Shown here: positions 9,284 to 15,016 of the stretch, piece by piece | Layout of the letters: each line of letters begins with the position of its first letter | Position numbering within the stretch: position 1 is the stretch's first letter | Source of the DNA: an uncultured Prevotellaceae bacterium | GTDB taxonomy: Bacteria; Bacteroidota; Bacteroidia; Bacteroidales; Bacteroidaceae | Direction: 5' to 3' | Assembly (NCBI GenBank): GCA_900316685.1 | Contig: ONDS01000009.1 | Coordinates: 1 to 64,000, forward strand | DNA length: 64,000 nt | Position numbers and translations under genes: made by a program | The notes under the pieces: generated by a model | The model's database searches: none | What the model was told of the DNA's origin: nothing | Seen by the model: only the letters and a program-made list of their open reading frames with translations

Positions 9284-9494
9284 GTAATTTAGCCGAAAAA
9301 AAAAGGCAAAGCAAACTTTAGTATTCGGATCACCAAAAGAACGGTCTTTAAAAGATGGTATGTAGGTCATAGCCGACAGGGATAACGGAGTAACGATGTG
9401 GCACCCGTTGGAGGACTACAAATGATGATGGTGGGCAAGCATGGCAATAAGGAGTTAAAAAAAAGATAAAGAACTGTATATCAGTCCTTTATCT
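9284..9494. other. Region between relics and attL; hairpin at 9463-9495
   Basis: No intact gene is visible. A plus-strand frame ending KHGNKELKKR at about 9466 has an internal stop and looks like a relic. The hairpin at 9463-9495 (AAGATAAAGAACTG against CAGTCCTTTATCTT, one mismatch) closely resembles the perfect hairpin at 44867-44895 beside attR, so the tRNA terminator seems to be duplicated on both sides of the prophage. Confidence 0.5.
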
Positions 9495-9513
9495 TTTCGT
9501 CGGGATTACTGGA
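9495..9513. repeat. attL: attL, 19-bp core
   Basis: TTTCGTCGGGATTACTGGA is identical and in the same orientation at 44901-44919, where it forms the 3' end of tRNA-Pro. The two copies bound all phage genes and the integrase lies beside the other copy, so this is the left attachment site of the prophage. Confidence 0.9.
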
Positions 9514-9663
9514 TGAACGAAAAATCTTTACACTTTTGATTGTCAGAGAGTTCCAAGAGGCCGAATTGTTAAAATATGGGGTCTAAAATCCGATTTTTCG
9601 CCGACCGCGTCGGCTATCAAATCGTTGCATGATAGACAATTAGATATGATTGTCATTTGTTAA

Positions 9664-10002
9664 TTATTGATTGGTGGTCTTCTCGCGCCCCATGAGCACA
9701 CTGATGAGCCTTTCTTTCTCGGCCACCAGTTGCTCAAGGTGCCTCACCTTCTCCTGGAGGAGTCTGAGGTCGGCGGTTGCCTTTTGTTCCGGACTGGCGG
9801 CGGGCTGTGGCAAGGAACTGTCGAAGAACGTATTGACGGGTACGCCCATGACCATACACAACTGCTCCAGGTCCGACGCCTGGATCTTGTTCATGCGGAT
9901 GCAGCGGTGCAGGTTGGGCTCCGACATGCCCGATTCCGCCGCCAATTGTTTCAGGCTGCGCCCTTGCTTCTCGCATAGATTTTTAATCATCTGTAAATTC
10001 AT
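9664..10002 (-). CDS. XRE-type HTH repressor with C-terminal coiled coil
   Basis: The ATG at 10002 gives 112 residues; a TTG at 10011 is a possible alternative. Residues 1-60 form an XRE-like helix-turn-helix (GRSLKQLAAESGMSEPNLHR) and the end is a probable coiled coil (LRLLQEKVRHLEQLVAEKER) that could dimerise it. It is the first phage gene after attL and is divergent from the early genes, the normal position of a lysogeny repressor. It lacks a LexA-like peptidase domain, so induction would not use RecA-stimulated self-cleavage. AAT/ATT tracts lie in the divergent promoter region. Confidence 0.75.
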   Translation of the reverse strand: MNLQMIKNLCEKQGRSLKQLAAESGMSEPNLHRCIRMNKIQASDLEQLCMVMGVPVNTFFDSSLPQPAASPEQKATADLRLLQEKVRHLEQLVAEKERLISVLMGREKTTNQ

Positions 10003-10030
10003 GACGGTCAATGTGTTTGTAATACTAACG

Positions 10031-10119
10031 ATTATTATTAATTATTATTAACATTCATTTATGATAACCGAAAGATTATTTTTAATACCTTTGCAAGGTA
10101 AAAATAATAATAATAATTT
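10031..10119. promoter_or_regulatory. Divergent control region with AAT/ATT tracts
   Basis: Between the repressor and the first rightward early gene lie two tracts of AAT/ATT trinucleotides (10031-10050 and 10104-10119) around the -7 box TACCTTTG (10086-10093). Similar tracts occur at 11794-11813, 13362-13378 and 13803-13818, always at promoters. They are candidate operators for the repressor at 9664-10002. Confidence 0.5.
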
Positions 10120-10133
10120 AATTTTCCAAGAAA

Positions 10134-10325
10134 ATGGCAAGAAAAAACGCGGCCTTTAGCGACAAGATACAAGACATGGAGGTAGGCGATGTGATTGAAT
10201 TTTCTTTACAAGACCTCTCCCGCGTCAGGGTGGCCGCCTCGCTCACCGGACTGAGCCTGGGAAGGCGATATGTCACCCGCAGCGACCCCCAAAAAGGGGT
10301 GGTAAGTGTGACCCGCAGATCATGA
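10134..10325 (+). CDS. Small early phage protein
   Basis: This 63-residue protein (MARKNAAFSDKIQDMEVGDV at the start) is moderately basic with predicted strands. It is the first rightward gene after the repressor, 40 bp downstream of a TACCTTTG box. Its stop overlaps the start of the next tiny gene (ATGA). I do not recognise the family; the position suggests a role in early regulation or DNA metabolism. Confidence 0.55.
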   Translation: MARKNAAFSDKIQDMEVGDVIEFSLQDLSRVRVAASLTGLSLGRRYVTRSDPQKGVVSVTRRS

Positions 10326-10459
10326 GTGCCCCTGCCTGCCATCGATGCCGCCATGGGCGCAACTGTCTGAACGGACGCTACTGCACTCTCCTCCGGCGGT
10401 ATGTGGAACACGAACATTTGCAACAACAATGTGACAACTATGAAGATAGCGCAATTTGA
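10322..10459 (+). CDS. Tiny Cys/His-rich protein, possible zinc ribbon
   Basis: This 45-residue frame starts with an ATG overlapping the previous stop by 4 bp. It contains CHRCRHGRNC followed by C at 21 and 37, a spacing that could bind zinc. The next gene starts 19 bp before its end. The spacing of CxxC and C residues recalls the other Cys-rich small protein at 11456-11665. Translation is inferred from coupling and composition only. Confidence 0.4.
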   Translation: MSAPACHRCRHGRNCLNGRYCTLLRRYVEHEHLQQQCDNYEDSAI

Positions 10460-10733
10460 AGCAGCTGCACTCCGGCTCTCCATGGAGCCCCAGGAGGTGC
10501 GATTAACGCATGGCCATGTGCACTGGATGGTGTGCCACCGCAAGGGAAAGCGCCAGATGGTGGTATACGACGAGGAAGGCCGGGCATGGGCCAGCGTGGC
10601 GCTGCCCGGGGAGGAGTTCCCCGACACTGGCGCGATGGCGATCCGGAAAACGCTCATCCGTCATGAGGAGATGGTGTTGGTGGGTTTTTACAACTGCCGG
10701 CGCGAGCCGGCTTTGGACTTGCGATTCGATTGA
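10440..10733 (+). CDS. Small early phage protein
   Basis: The ATG at 10440 (MKIAQFEAAALRLSM) gives 97 residues; the frame open from 10401 overlaps the upstream gene and is less likely. It looks like one small alpha/beta domain (WMVCHRKGKRQMVVYDEEGR). It sits in a chain of overlapping early genes. Family not recognised. Confidence 0.5.
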   Translation: MKIAQFEAAALRLSMEPQEVRLTHGHVHWMVCHRKGKRQMVVYDEEGRAWASVALPGEEFPDTGAMAIRKTLIRHEEMVLVGFYNCRREPALDLRFD

Positions 10734-10734
10734 T

Positions 10735-10890
10735 ATGGCCTACGTGGAGAGAGACAACCGAGGGCGCTACGCCATCCACGACCTCGACGTGGAAGAGCTT
10801 CACGCCATGCAGCGCGCCCTGCGGTGCGCCAATCTGCCCGACCGGCGCACACTGCACGCCATACAAAGAAAACTGGACCGATATTCGTAG
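10735..10890 (+). CDS. Small early phage protein
   Basis: This 51-residue protein (MAYVERDNRGRYAIHDLDVE) starts 1 bp after the previous stop and is largely helical (ELHAMQRALRCANLPDRRTL). Tight spacing supports co-translation with the gene before it. Function unknown. Confidence 0.5.
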   Translation: MAYVERDNRGRYAIHDLDVEELHAMQRALRCANLPDRRTLHAIQRKLDRYS

Positions 10891-11455
10891 ATGTATTAAT
10901 ATAGACCGTTACCCAATTCATTTTGATAAGAGTCTAATCCGCTTTCCAGTTCGTGAGAATAGGAAAGTTTTTCTGAGAACAAAAGAACAACCAGGAATTG
11001 CCAACTGGTGATAATCTGCATACACGGCAGCGGAGCGGGCATCCCCCGCGTGAAGCCTTGGAAACCGATGACCGGCGGGAACAGTCCGCCACTCCACCCC
11101 GGACACGGTGGCCGATGACGGCTCATTCATCATGCCGCCGCGGGGTGGCCAACCTGGAGGAAAAAACCCGTAAGATGGATGTCTTGCAATAAGCTTAACC
11201 TATTCGTGCCGACAATCAAGAATCCACCACCATCCATCCGGAGCAACGGGCGGGAGTAAAGTTGGCCTGAGCGGCGGTTCGATTCCGCCTTCCTCCACAG
11301 CGTAGGAATGGACCCGTAAAATGCGTCCTAGACATAGGCCCTCGGAAGCCCCAGGGGGCGGATGGGTGCCACCGCAAGGAGCACCAACCGCAGTGTAAAC
11401 AGCCTCGGCATCCGCCCCCGTTCTTCAGCCGCCTAACTTGTACTTCATTATTATC
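10891..11455. other. 565-bp stretch without a clear gene; long inverted repeat at 11354-11419
   Basis: Short frames exist (for example plus 10998-11192) but none looks protein-like. An 11-bp perfect inverted repeat, GGGGGCGGATG (11354-11364) and CATCCGCCCCC (11409-11419), encloses a smaller GGTGC/GCACC hairpin. It could form a structured leader just upstream of the Cys-rich gene at 11456. Confidence 0.45.
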
Positions 11456-11665
11456 ATGAAAGAATCGACATCTGACTCGCCCTGCTGCCGTTGCCGGTCG
11501 TTCTCCGAACCGGGATCCGGCGACAATTACTGCCGCGACGGCTTCTGCCTCAAGCATAGAAGATCTGCCAGGCGTAACGACACCTGCCCGCAGTTCAAGC
11601 CCGCGAAGATGCAGGGCTACTACAATCACCCGGTGAAACCGGTGGATATCTTCGTCGGGGAGTGA
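11456..11665 (+). CDS. Small Cys-rich phage protein, possible zinc binding
   Basis: The ATG at 11456 gives 69 residues (MKESTSDSPCCRCRSFSEPG). Six cysteines (CCRC, then C, C and C later) with basic residues suggest a zinc-binding module. The ATG follows the inverted repeat at 11354-11419 by about 36 bp, so its translation or transcript stability may depend on that structure. Family not recognised. Confidence 0.5.
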   Translation: MKESTSDSPCCRCRSFSEPGSGDNYCRDGFCLKHRRSARRNDTCPQFKPAKMQGYYNHPVKPVDIFVGE

Positions 11666-11793
11666 CACCCCGGCCTTTCGACGCGCCACCGCCCTGCGTA
11701 CCCATGGGCGGCCACAAGCGATCTTTGACTTGCTGAGGACTGACCGAAATCACGATAAAAATGTCGTATTTTCGTTAAGATTGCGTAAAAAAA

Positions 11794-11835
11794 ATAATAA
11801 TATTATTATTATTTGAGTTTTACACGTTATATTTG
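11794..11835 (+). promoter_or_regulatory. Promoter of the Panacea-type toxin-antitoxin pair
   Basis: The -7 box TATATTTG (11828-11835) lies 29 bp before the ATG at 11865. An AATAATATTATTATTATT tract at 11794-11813 is where an operator would be expected and resembles the tracts at the repressor region and the RNA elements. Confidence 0.65.
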
Positions 11836-11864
11836 CAAACGGAAACGAAATCATCAAACCAAAC

Positions 11865-12419
11865 ATGACATTGTTCGATAAGCAAAAGTTAACAGAAATG
11901 GTCTTGTACATTCTTAACAAGACCAATGGCCTTGATTACTACCACGTATTCAAGATTATCTATTTTGCCAATATCGCCCACTTATCAAGATGCGGATTGC
12001 GCATAACAACCGATGATTTCTGCGCCCTTCAGGACGGGCCGGTACCATCCATCCTTTATGACAGTATAAAAAAAGGCCTCAATTGCGACAAAGAATTGGA
12101 ACAAATGATATCGCAGGCCGTCGAAAAAGGCAATGAAGACGCCTATTATATGTGGTCGGCAAAAAGACAAGCTGATCTTGATTATCTTTCGAAGTCGGAA
12201 ATTGAAGAACTTGACAAGTCCATCGAGGAAAACGCCCGGCTTCCTTATAACGAATTGAGGGAAAAGTCTCACGGGAAAGAATGGAGAAGAGCATACCACA
12301 GCATCAGTCCTGGTAGGAAAATAATGGACGTTATAGGAATGGCCAAAGACGCCTCGGCATCAGACGCGATGCTTGAATACATTAGGGAAGACCTGGATAT
12401 AGAAAAGGCTTTGGCATGA
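11865..12419 (+). CDS. Panacea-domain (SocA/DUF4065-like) antitoxin
   Basis: This 184-residue protein has the Panacea/DUF4065 pattern: an N-terminal helical part with a HVFKIIYFANIAHL-type motif and a central GP(V/I)PS..YD..K segment (DGPVPSILYDSIKKG, about 51-65). Panacea proteins act as antitoxins for many unrelated toxins, where the partner is the adjacent gene. The gene overlaps the next by 4 bp (ATGA) and has its own promoter, matching a toxin-antitoxin operon inside an otherwise early phage region. Confidence 0.75.
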   Translation: MTLFDKQKLTEMVLYILNKTNGLDYYHVFKIIYFANIAHLSRCGLRITTDDFCALQDGPVPSILYDSIKKGLNCDKELEQMISQAVEKGNEDAYYMWSAKRQADLDYLSKSEIEELDKSIEENARLPYNELREKSHGKEWRRAYHSISPGRKIMDVIGMAKDASASDAMLEYIREDLDIEKALA

Positions 12420-12874
12420 CAACCATAGGTGAAATGTTGGGCGAGAAAGCCGACTTGCTGGTAAGGGAAACTCTTTCTGTAGGAGACGTCCATTTGTTGC
12501 AGCTTGGAAGGGAAGAAGGGATAACCCCTAAAGAAGGCGACATCAAGGACAAATTCTTTGTGATTCTCGGCTTCGACGACGCTGGAGGTGTCATAGGAGG
12601 AGTGGTTGTGAATTCCAGGATCAATCCCAAGCTGCCCAGTTCCATCACCGATTATTACATGCACCTCTCCGCATCCTGCAATAAATTTCTAAGCCATGAT
12701 TCATTCGTGAATTGTTCTACTCTCAAGACTGTCAAAAAAGAAAAATTCAACAAGAGCACTTTTAGGGGCAAAATCGAAGATAGTGAAACGATCAACCAGA
12801 TTATTGGAACTTTATCAGGAAGTCCATATATAAGCAAGAAGTTGTTAAAGCAATACGGCATCACAGGGGAGTAA
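12416..12874 (+). CDS. Probable toxin partner of the Panacea protein
   Basis: This 152-residue protein overlaps the Panacea gene by 4 bp and has no recognised name. The stretch GDIKDKFFVILGFDDAGGVI, followed by GGVVVNSRIN, recalls the small beta-barrel of PemK/MazF-like proteins, but catalytic residues cannot be assigned. The toxin role follows from known Panacea pairs, so it is inference. Inside a prophage such a pair could stabilise lysogeny or block other phages. Confidence 0.55.
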   Translation: MTTIGEMLGEKADLLVRETLSVGDVHLLQLGREEGITPKEGDIKDKFFVILGFDDAGGVIGGVVVNSRINPKLPSSITDYYMHLSASCNKFLSHDSFVNCSTLKTVKKEKFNKSTFRGKIEDSETINQIIGTLSGSPYISKKLLKQYGITGE

Positions 12875-12931
12875 CTCCCCACCCCACCCCATACGCGGCC
12901 AGTCCTCGGCATCATGTCGAAGGCTGGCCGC
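12866..12931 (+). terminator. Hairpins after the toxin-antitoxin pair
   Basis: GGGGAG/CTCCCC at 12866-12880 overlaps the stop region, followed by an 8-bp GCGGCCAG/CTGGCCGC hairpin at 12895-12931. There is no strong T run, so this may be a transcript-end stabiliser instead of a true intrinsic terminator. Confidence 0.45.
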
Positions 12932-12988
12932 TTTGCGTCGTGCCCGGACCAAACAACAATAACAACAACCATAACAACAAACAACACC

Positions 12989-13294
12989 ATGACAACGAAG
13001 AAATATCCCGATCCCGAGAAGTTCCGCCGCGAGGTTGCCGCCACGCGGATGCAGCTGTACGTTGATCTTGACGGAGAGTCAGGGCAGTCGGAGTCGTACC
13101 TCGTCGTCAACGACAAGGTGCTGCCCTCCCTCGAGGAGCTGAGCGACAGCCAGGCCATCCTGCTCTCGCAGCTGATCATTGCGGTCCGAAAACAAGCGAA
13201 GGACGAGCTCGTCCGCCGTGGCCTGCTGCCCGCAGACGTCGACGCCCGCGCCGCCGCTGCGGCGGAACTGATGCGGGAAGGAGGCGAGGCATGA
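12989..13294 (+). CDS. Small phage protein
   Basis: The ATG at 12989 (MTTKKYPDPEKFRREVAATR) gives 101 residues and follows an unstructured AAC/ACA-rich leader (12951-12988) that would favour initiation. The protein is acidic and helical, ending in an Ala-rich tail (AAAAAELMREGGEA). Its stop overlaps an ATG at 13291 behind GGAGG, the same junction type seen at 14262, 14594 and 14844. This suggests it once led straight into that coupled gene series. Function unknown. Confidence 0.5.
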   Translation: MTTKKYPDPEKFRREVAATRMQLYVDLDGESGQSESYLVVNDKVLPSLEELSDSQAILLSQLIIAVRKQAKDELVRRGLLPADVDARAAAAAELMREGGEA

Positions 13295-13349
13295 TTACCA
13301 GGCTTTCATCCCCACTTTCACCCTCCCGTGAAAAATTTCCCCCGGAAAA

Positions 13350-13381
13350 TTTGCACGCTGCAATTATTATTATTATTTTTG
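13350..13381 (+). promoter_or_regulatory. Promoter of structured RNA element 1
   Basis: TTTG (13350-13353) and TATTTTTG (13374-13381) are 20 bp apart, a textbook Bacteroidetes promoter, with an ATT tract between them. The expected start site falls at about 13386, exactly where the repeat element begins. Confidence 0.75.
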
Positions 13382-13385
13382 CAGC

Positions 13386-13550
13386 GTCAAAACTTACAAG
13401 CGGCCAGAATGCCGCCGGAACCCTTCCGGCTATTTTTGTGCCTTCACTTTATCGAAATCATCGTATAACTGCACCGCGTCTGGAGTCGGGAAACCGCCCA
13501 GGGGTTACTGCTTGTAAGTACCTGACAGCGCGTAGTGCAGTTACTTTTTT
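13386..13550 (+). ncRNA. Structured small RNA with private 7-nt sequence, copy 1
   Basis: The inferred RNA of about 165 nt starts GTCAAAAC, then TTACAAG. It folds into hairpins CGGC/GCCG, CCGGAA/TTCCGG and CGA/TCG. A long stem follows (TAACTGCAC-CGCG, 13466-13478, against CGCG-TA-GTGCAGTTA, 13529-13543), ending in CTTTTTT like an intrinsic terminator. Inside it are CTGG/CCAG around a CGG-GAAA-CCG tetraloop hairpin, and a GGGT/ACCT hairpin whose loop shows GCTTGTAAGT. That loop is a 10-nt complement of ACTTACAAGC at the RNA 5' end. The second copy supports the stems by compensatory changes. Function unknown. Confidence 0.8.
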
Positions 13551-13567
13551 ATGTCAAAACTTACAAG
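13386..13567 (+). repeat. 182-bp repeat element, copy 1
   Basis: The element is bounded by direct repeats of GTCAAAACTTACAAG (13386-13400 and 13553-13567); the reverse complement CTTGTAA lies at 13511-13517. Copy 2 has exactly the same length, 441 bp downstream, with a different 7-nt sequence at all three matching places. Confidence 0.9.
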
Positions 13568-13629
13568 ATATGAAAGAACAGGACAGAATCGGCTCGCCCC
13601 TTGGGGCTTGCTTAGGGGAAAATCCCCCG

Positions 13630-13764
13630 TCATTTCCCATGTTTCCCACATGCCCGCAGGATGCAGGCATTGATGAAATCGGTCTTCGACCCCTCCACGG
13701 CCTCCAAGATGGCCATCACCTCGGGGGTGGCGTTGAACCCGTAGAACTCAAGTTTTTTTCGCAC
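13630..13764 (-). CDS. Tiny ribbon-helix-helix-like protein between the two RNA elements
   Basis: A GTG at 13764 opens a 44-residue frame starting MRKKLEFYGFNATPEVMAIL, followed by a helix-loop-helix pattern (EAVEGSKTDFINACI) typical of short ribbon-helix-helix DNA-binding proteins such as Arc-like regulators. It lies entirely between the two elements and is read against them. The upstream region reaches the promoter of copy 2, so it could repress that promoter. The GTG start and the family are inferences from composition. Confidence 0.5.
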   Translation of the reverse strand: MRKKLEFYGFNATPEVMAILEAVEGSKTDFINACILRACGKHGK

Positions 13765-13791
13765 GGAAAAGCAAAAAAAATCACGAAATGT

Positions 13792-13822
13792 TTTGGCGGT
13801 ACAAATAATAATATTATTTTTG
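13792..13822 (+). promoter_or_regulatory. Promoter of structured RNA element 2
   Basis: TTTG (13792-13795) and TATTTTTG (13815-13822) are 19 bp apart with an AATAATATT tract between them. The -7 box ends 5 bp before the repeat, exactly as in copy 1. Confidence 0.75.
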
Positions 13823-13826
13823 CAGC

Positions 13827-13991
13827 GTCAAAACATTATTGCGGCCAGAATGCCGCCGGATCCCTTCCGGCTATTTTTGTGCCCCCACTTTATCGGAATT
13901 ATCGTATAACTGCGCCGTGTCGGGAGTCGGGAAACCGCCCCGGAGTCTTAGCAATAATGTACTCGACAGCACGTAGCGCAGTTACTTTTTT
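13827..13991 (+). ncRNA. Structured small RNA with private 7-nt sequence, copy 2
   Basis: It has the same fold and length as copy 1. The 5' end carries GTCAAAAC then ATTATTG; the hairpin loop shows GCAATAATGT, complementary to ACATTATTGC at the 5' end. Compensatory changes relative to copy 1 are: A13473-T13536 to G13914-C13977; C13477-G13530 to T13918-A13971; T13481-A13500 to G13922-C13941; and in the loop stem GGGT/ACCT to GAGT/ACTC. The tetraloop and terminator stem are conserved, with T6 at 13986-13991. Confidence 0.8.
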
Positions 13992-14008
13992 ATGTCAAAA
14001 CATTATTG
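13827..14008 (+). repeat. 182-bp repeat element, copy 2
   Basis: Bounded by GTCAAAACATTATTG at 13827-13841 and 13994-14008, with CAATAAT at 13952-13958. It aligns to copy 1 without gaps. Confidence 0.9.
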
Positions 14009-14082
14009 TTATGCAAAGGAAACAAATTGCCTTCTCGTTCAATTTATTGTCGTGGCGGGAAACAAGTTGCAGGATCCTTGCA

Positions 14083-14265
14083 ATGCTTTCCAATTCTTTG
14101 CAAAAGTTGCAAGGATGGAAAGAAAGAGAGAACGCCTGGTTCTCCGCCCTGTGCGAGGAACGAGTTACCAATCAGGAAGTGGCCGCGGTGGCCGCCGGCG
14201 TATGCGTCGGCCTGCCCGCCATCCTCTGTATCGCCGGCCTGGTGCTGGAAGGAGGTGCGCTATGA
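14083..14265 (+). CDS. Small membrane protein
   Basis: From the ATG at 14083 this is 60 residues with a hydrophobic segment near the C-terminus (AAVAAGVCVGLPAILCIAGL). An ATG at 14011, just after RNA element 2, would give 84 residues. The frame stays open leftward through both RNA elements to 13291, but that part translates structured RNA and is not taken as coding. The stop overlaps the next ATG (ATGA) behind GGAGGTGCG. Family not recognised. Confidence 0.5.
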   Translation: MLSNSLQKLQGWKERENAWFSALCEERVTNQEVAAVAAGVCVGLPAILCIAGLVLEGGAL

Positions 14266-14597
14266 TCGTCTGCCATTCATTCTTCTCTAAGAACAGCCTA
14301 CCCAAGTACCTCGACAAGGCCGTAGGCCTTATGCAGAAAGCCAACCACATGGCCTTCGCCACCACCGACGACTGGATGTCATTCCTGAAGGTGCTGCGCC
14401 GCTCCTTGGAAGAGGTGAACGGCGCCGCCCGCGGCCTGCGCCTCAGCGTCAATGCCAGCCAGATACAGATAGTGACCAAGGGCGGTCTCGACTACGCCGC
14501 CCGGCTGAATTATTTCACGCTTCGCGACCTGCTGATGTGGAACGAGGTCATCGGCGACTTCTTCGGCGAAGCCGACAGGAAAGGAGGTGCGTTATGA
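14262..14597 (+). CDS. Small phage protein
   Basis: This 111-residue protein starts MIVCHSFFSKNSLPKYLDKA and is mainly helical. A strong GGAGG lies 7 bp upstream of the ATG, which overlaps the previous stop; Bacteroidetes genes rarely rely on such sites, so translational coupling is likely. Function unknown; the position just before the primase suggests the replication or early region. Confidence 0.55.
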   Translation: MIVCHSFFSKNSLPKYLDKAVGLMQKANHMAFATTDDWMSFLKVLRRSLEEVNGAARGLRLSVNASQIQIVTKGGLDYAARLNYFTLRDLLMWNEVIGDFFGEADRKGGAL

Positions 14598-14857
14598 TGA
14601 AGGTCAGCATGGGCATCTTCGAGATGGAGATGACCGAGGCCGTGATGGCCAACCTCTACAGCATCGCCACCGGCGACCACATGCCCGAGGCCATCGACCG
14701 CGTGGAGAGCATCATCATCAGCATGTACCGGGGCGAGGTGGGCGCCGACGAGGCGATGGGCGCCCTGGCCGTGCTCCACGACATCAAGGAGGATTACGAG
14801 CTGCTGCTGCAGATGAACATCGAGCGAAGGAAGGAGGTGCGCGATGAAGGTGATTGA
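14594..14857 (+). CDS. Small phage protein
   Basis: This 87-residue acidic, helical protein (MMKVSMGIFEMEMTEAVMAN) is coupled to the previous gene by an ATGA overlap behind GGAGGTGCG. Family not recognised. Confidence 0.55.
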   Translation: MMKVSMGIFEMEMTEAVMANLYSIATGDHMPEAIDRVESIIISMYRGEVGADEAMGALAVLHDIKEDYELLLQMNIERRKEVRDEGD

Positions 14858-14921
14858 GCTCCTCGCCCGCGCCACGGTGAAGATGAGCGCCAGCGTGGCC
14901 ACCGACTACATCGACCTATAA
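14844..14921 (+). CDS. 25-residue coupled peptide
   Basis: A 26-codon frame (MKVIELLARATVKMSASVAT at the start) follows the same GGAGGTGCG junction and overlaps the end of the previous gene. The conserved junction argues that it is translated. It may be a real micro-protein or the remaining head of a lost gene. Confidence 0.35.
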   Translation: MKVIELLARATVKMSASVATDYIDL

Positions 14922-14983
14922 GGCCCTGAGAAGCCAAGTCCGGGCGGCGGGCGCTGTCCTATGCGCCGGCGCCCCCGCCCCCT

Positions 14984-14991
14984 TATCTTTG
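14984..14991 (+). promoter_or_regulatory. Promoter of the primase-helicase gene
   Basis: TATCTTTG lies 25 bp before the ATG at 15017, in a GC-rich context without an obvious -33 box. Confidence 0.6.
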
Positions 14992-15016
14992 CAAACGGAT
15001 CATTTATCTTGAGAAC

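Noticed and set aside
10998-11192. 64-codon frame
   Set aside because: Arg/Thr/Pro-rich composition with no start signal or relatives I recognise; another frame over the same stretch is equally open.
13551-13673. 40-residue frame starting at the ATG after RNA element 1
   Set aside because: It starts attractively with ATGTCAAAAC, but the peptide has no protein-like pattern and its 3' part is antisense to the RHH-like gene. It may only be part of the element's downstream site.
13386-14008. CRISPR array, retron, diversity-generating retroelement or IS110-type bridge RNA
   Set aside because: There are only two units, no spacer-repeat layout, and no Cas, reverse transcriptase or transposase gene anywhere in the prophage. 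The variable part pairs with its own flanks, which none of these systems shows in this form.
13291-14265. 324-residue plus-strand open frame across both RNA elements
   Set aside because: Its two internal repeats are translations of the structured RNA elements. The changes between copies preserve base pairing and not protein chemistry, and each element has a promoter and terminator inside the frame. Only the last 60 or so codons look protein-like.
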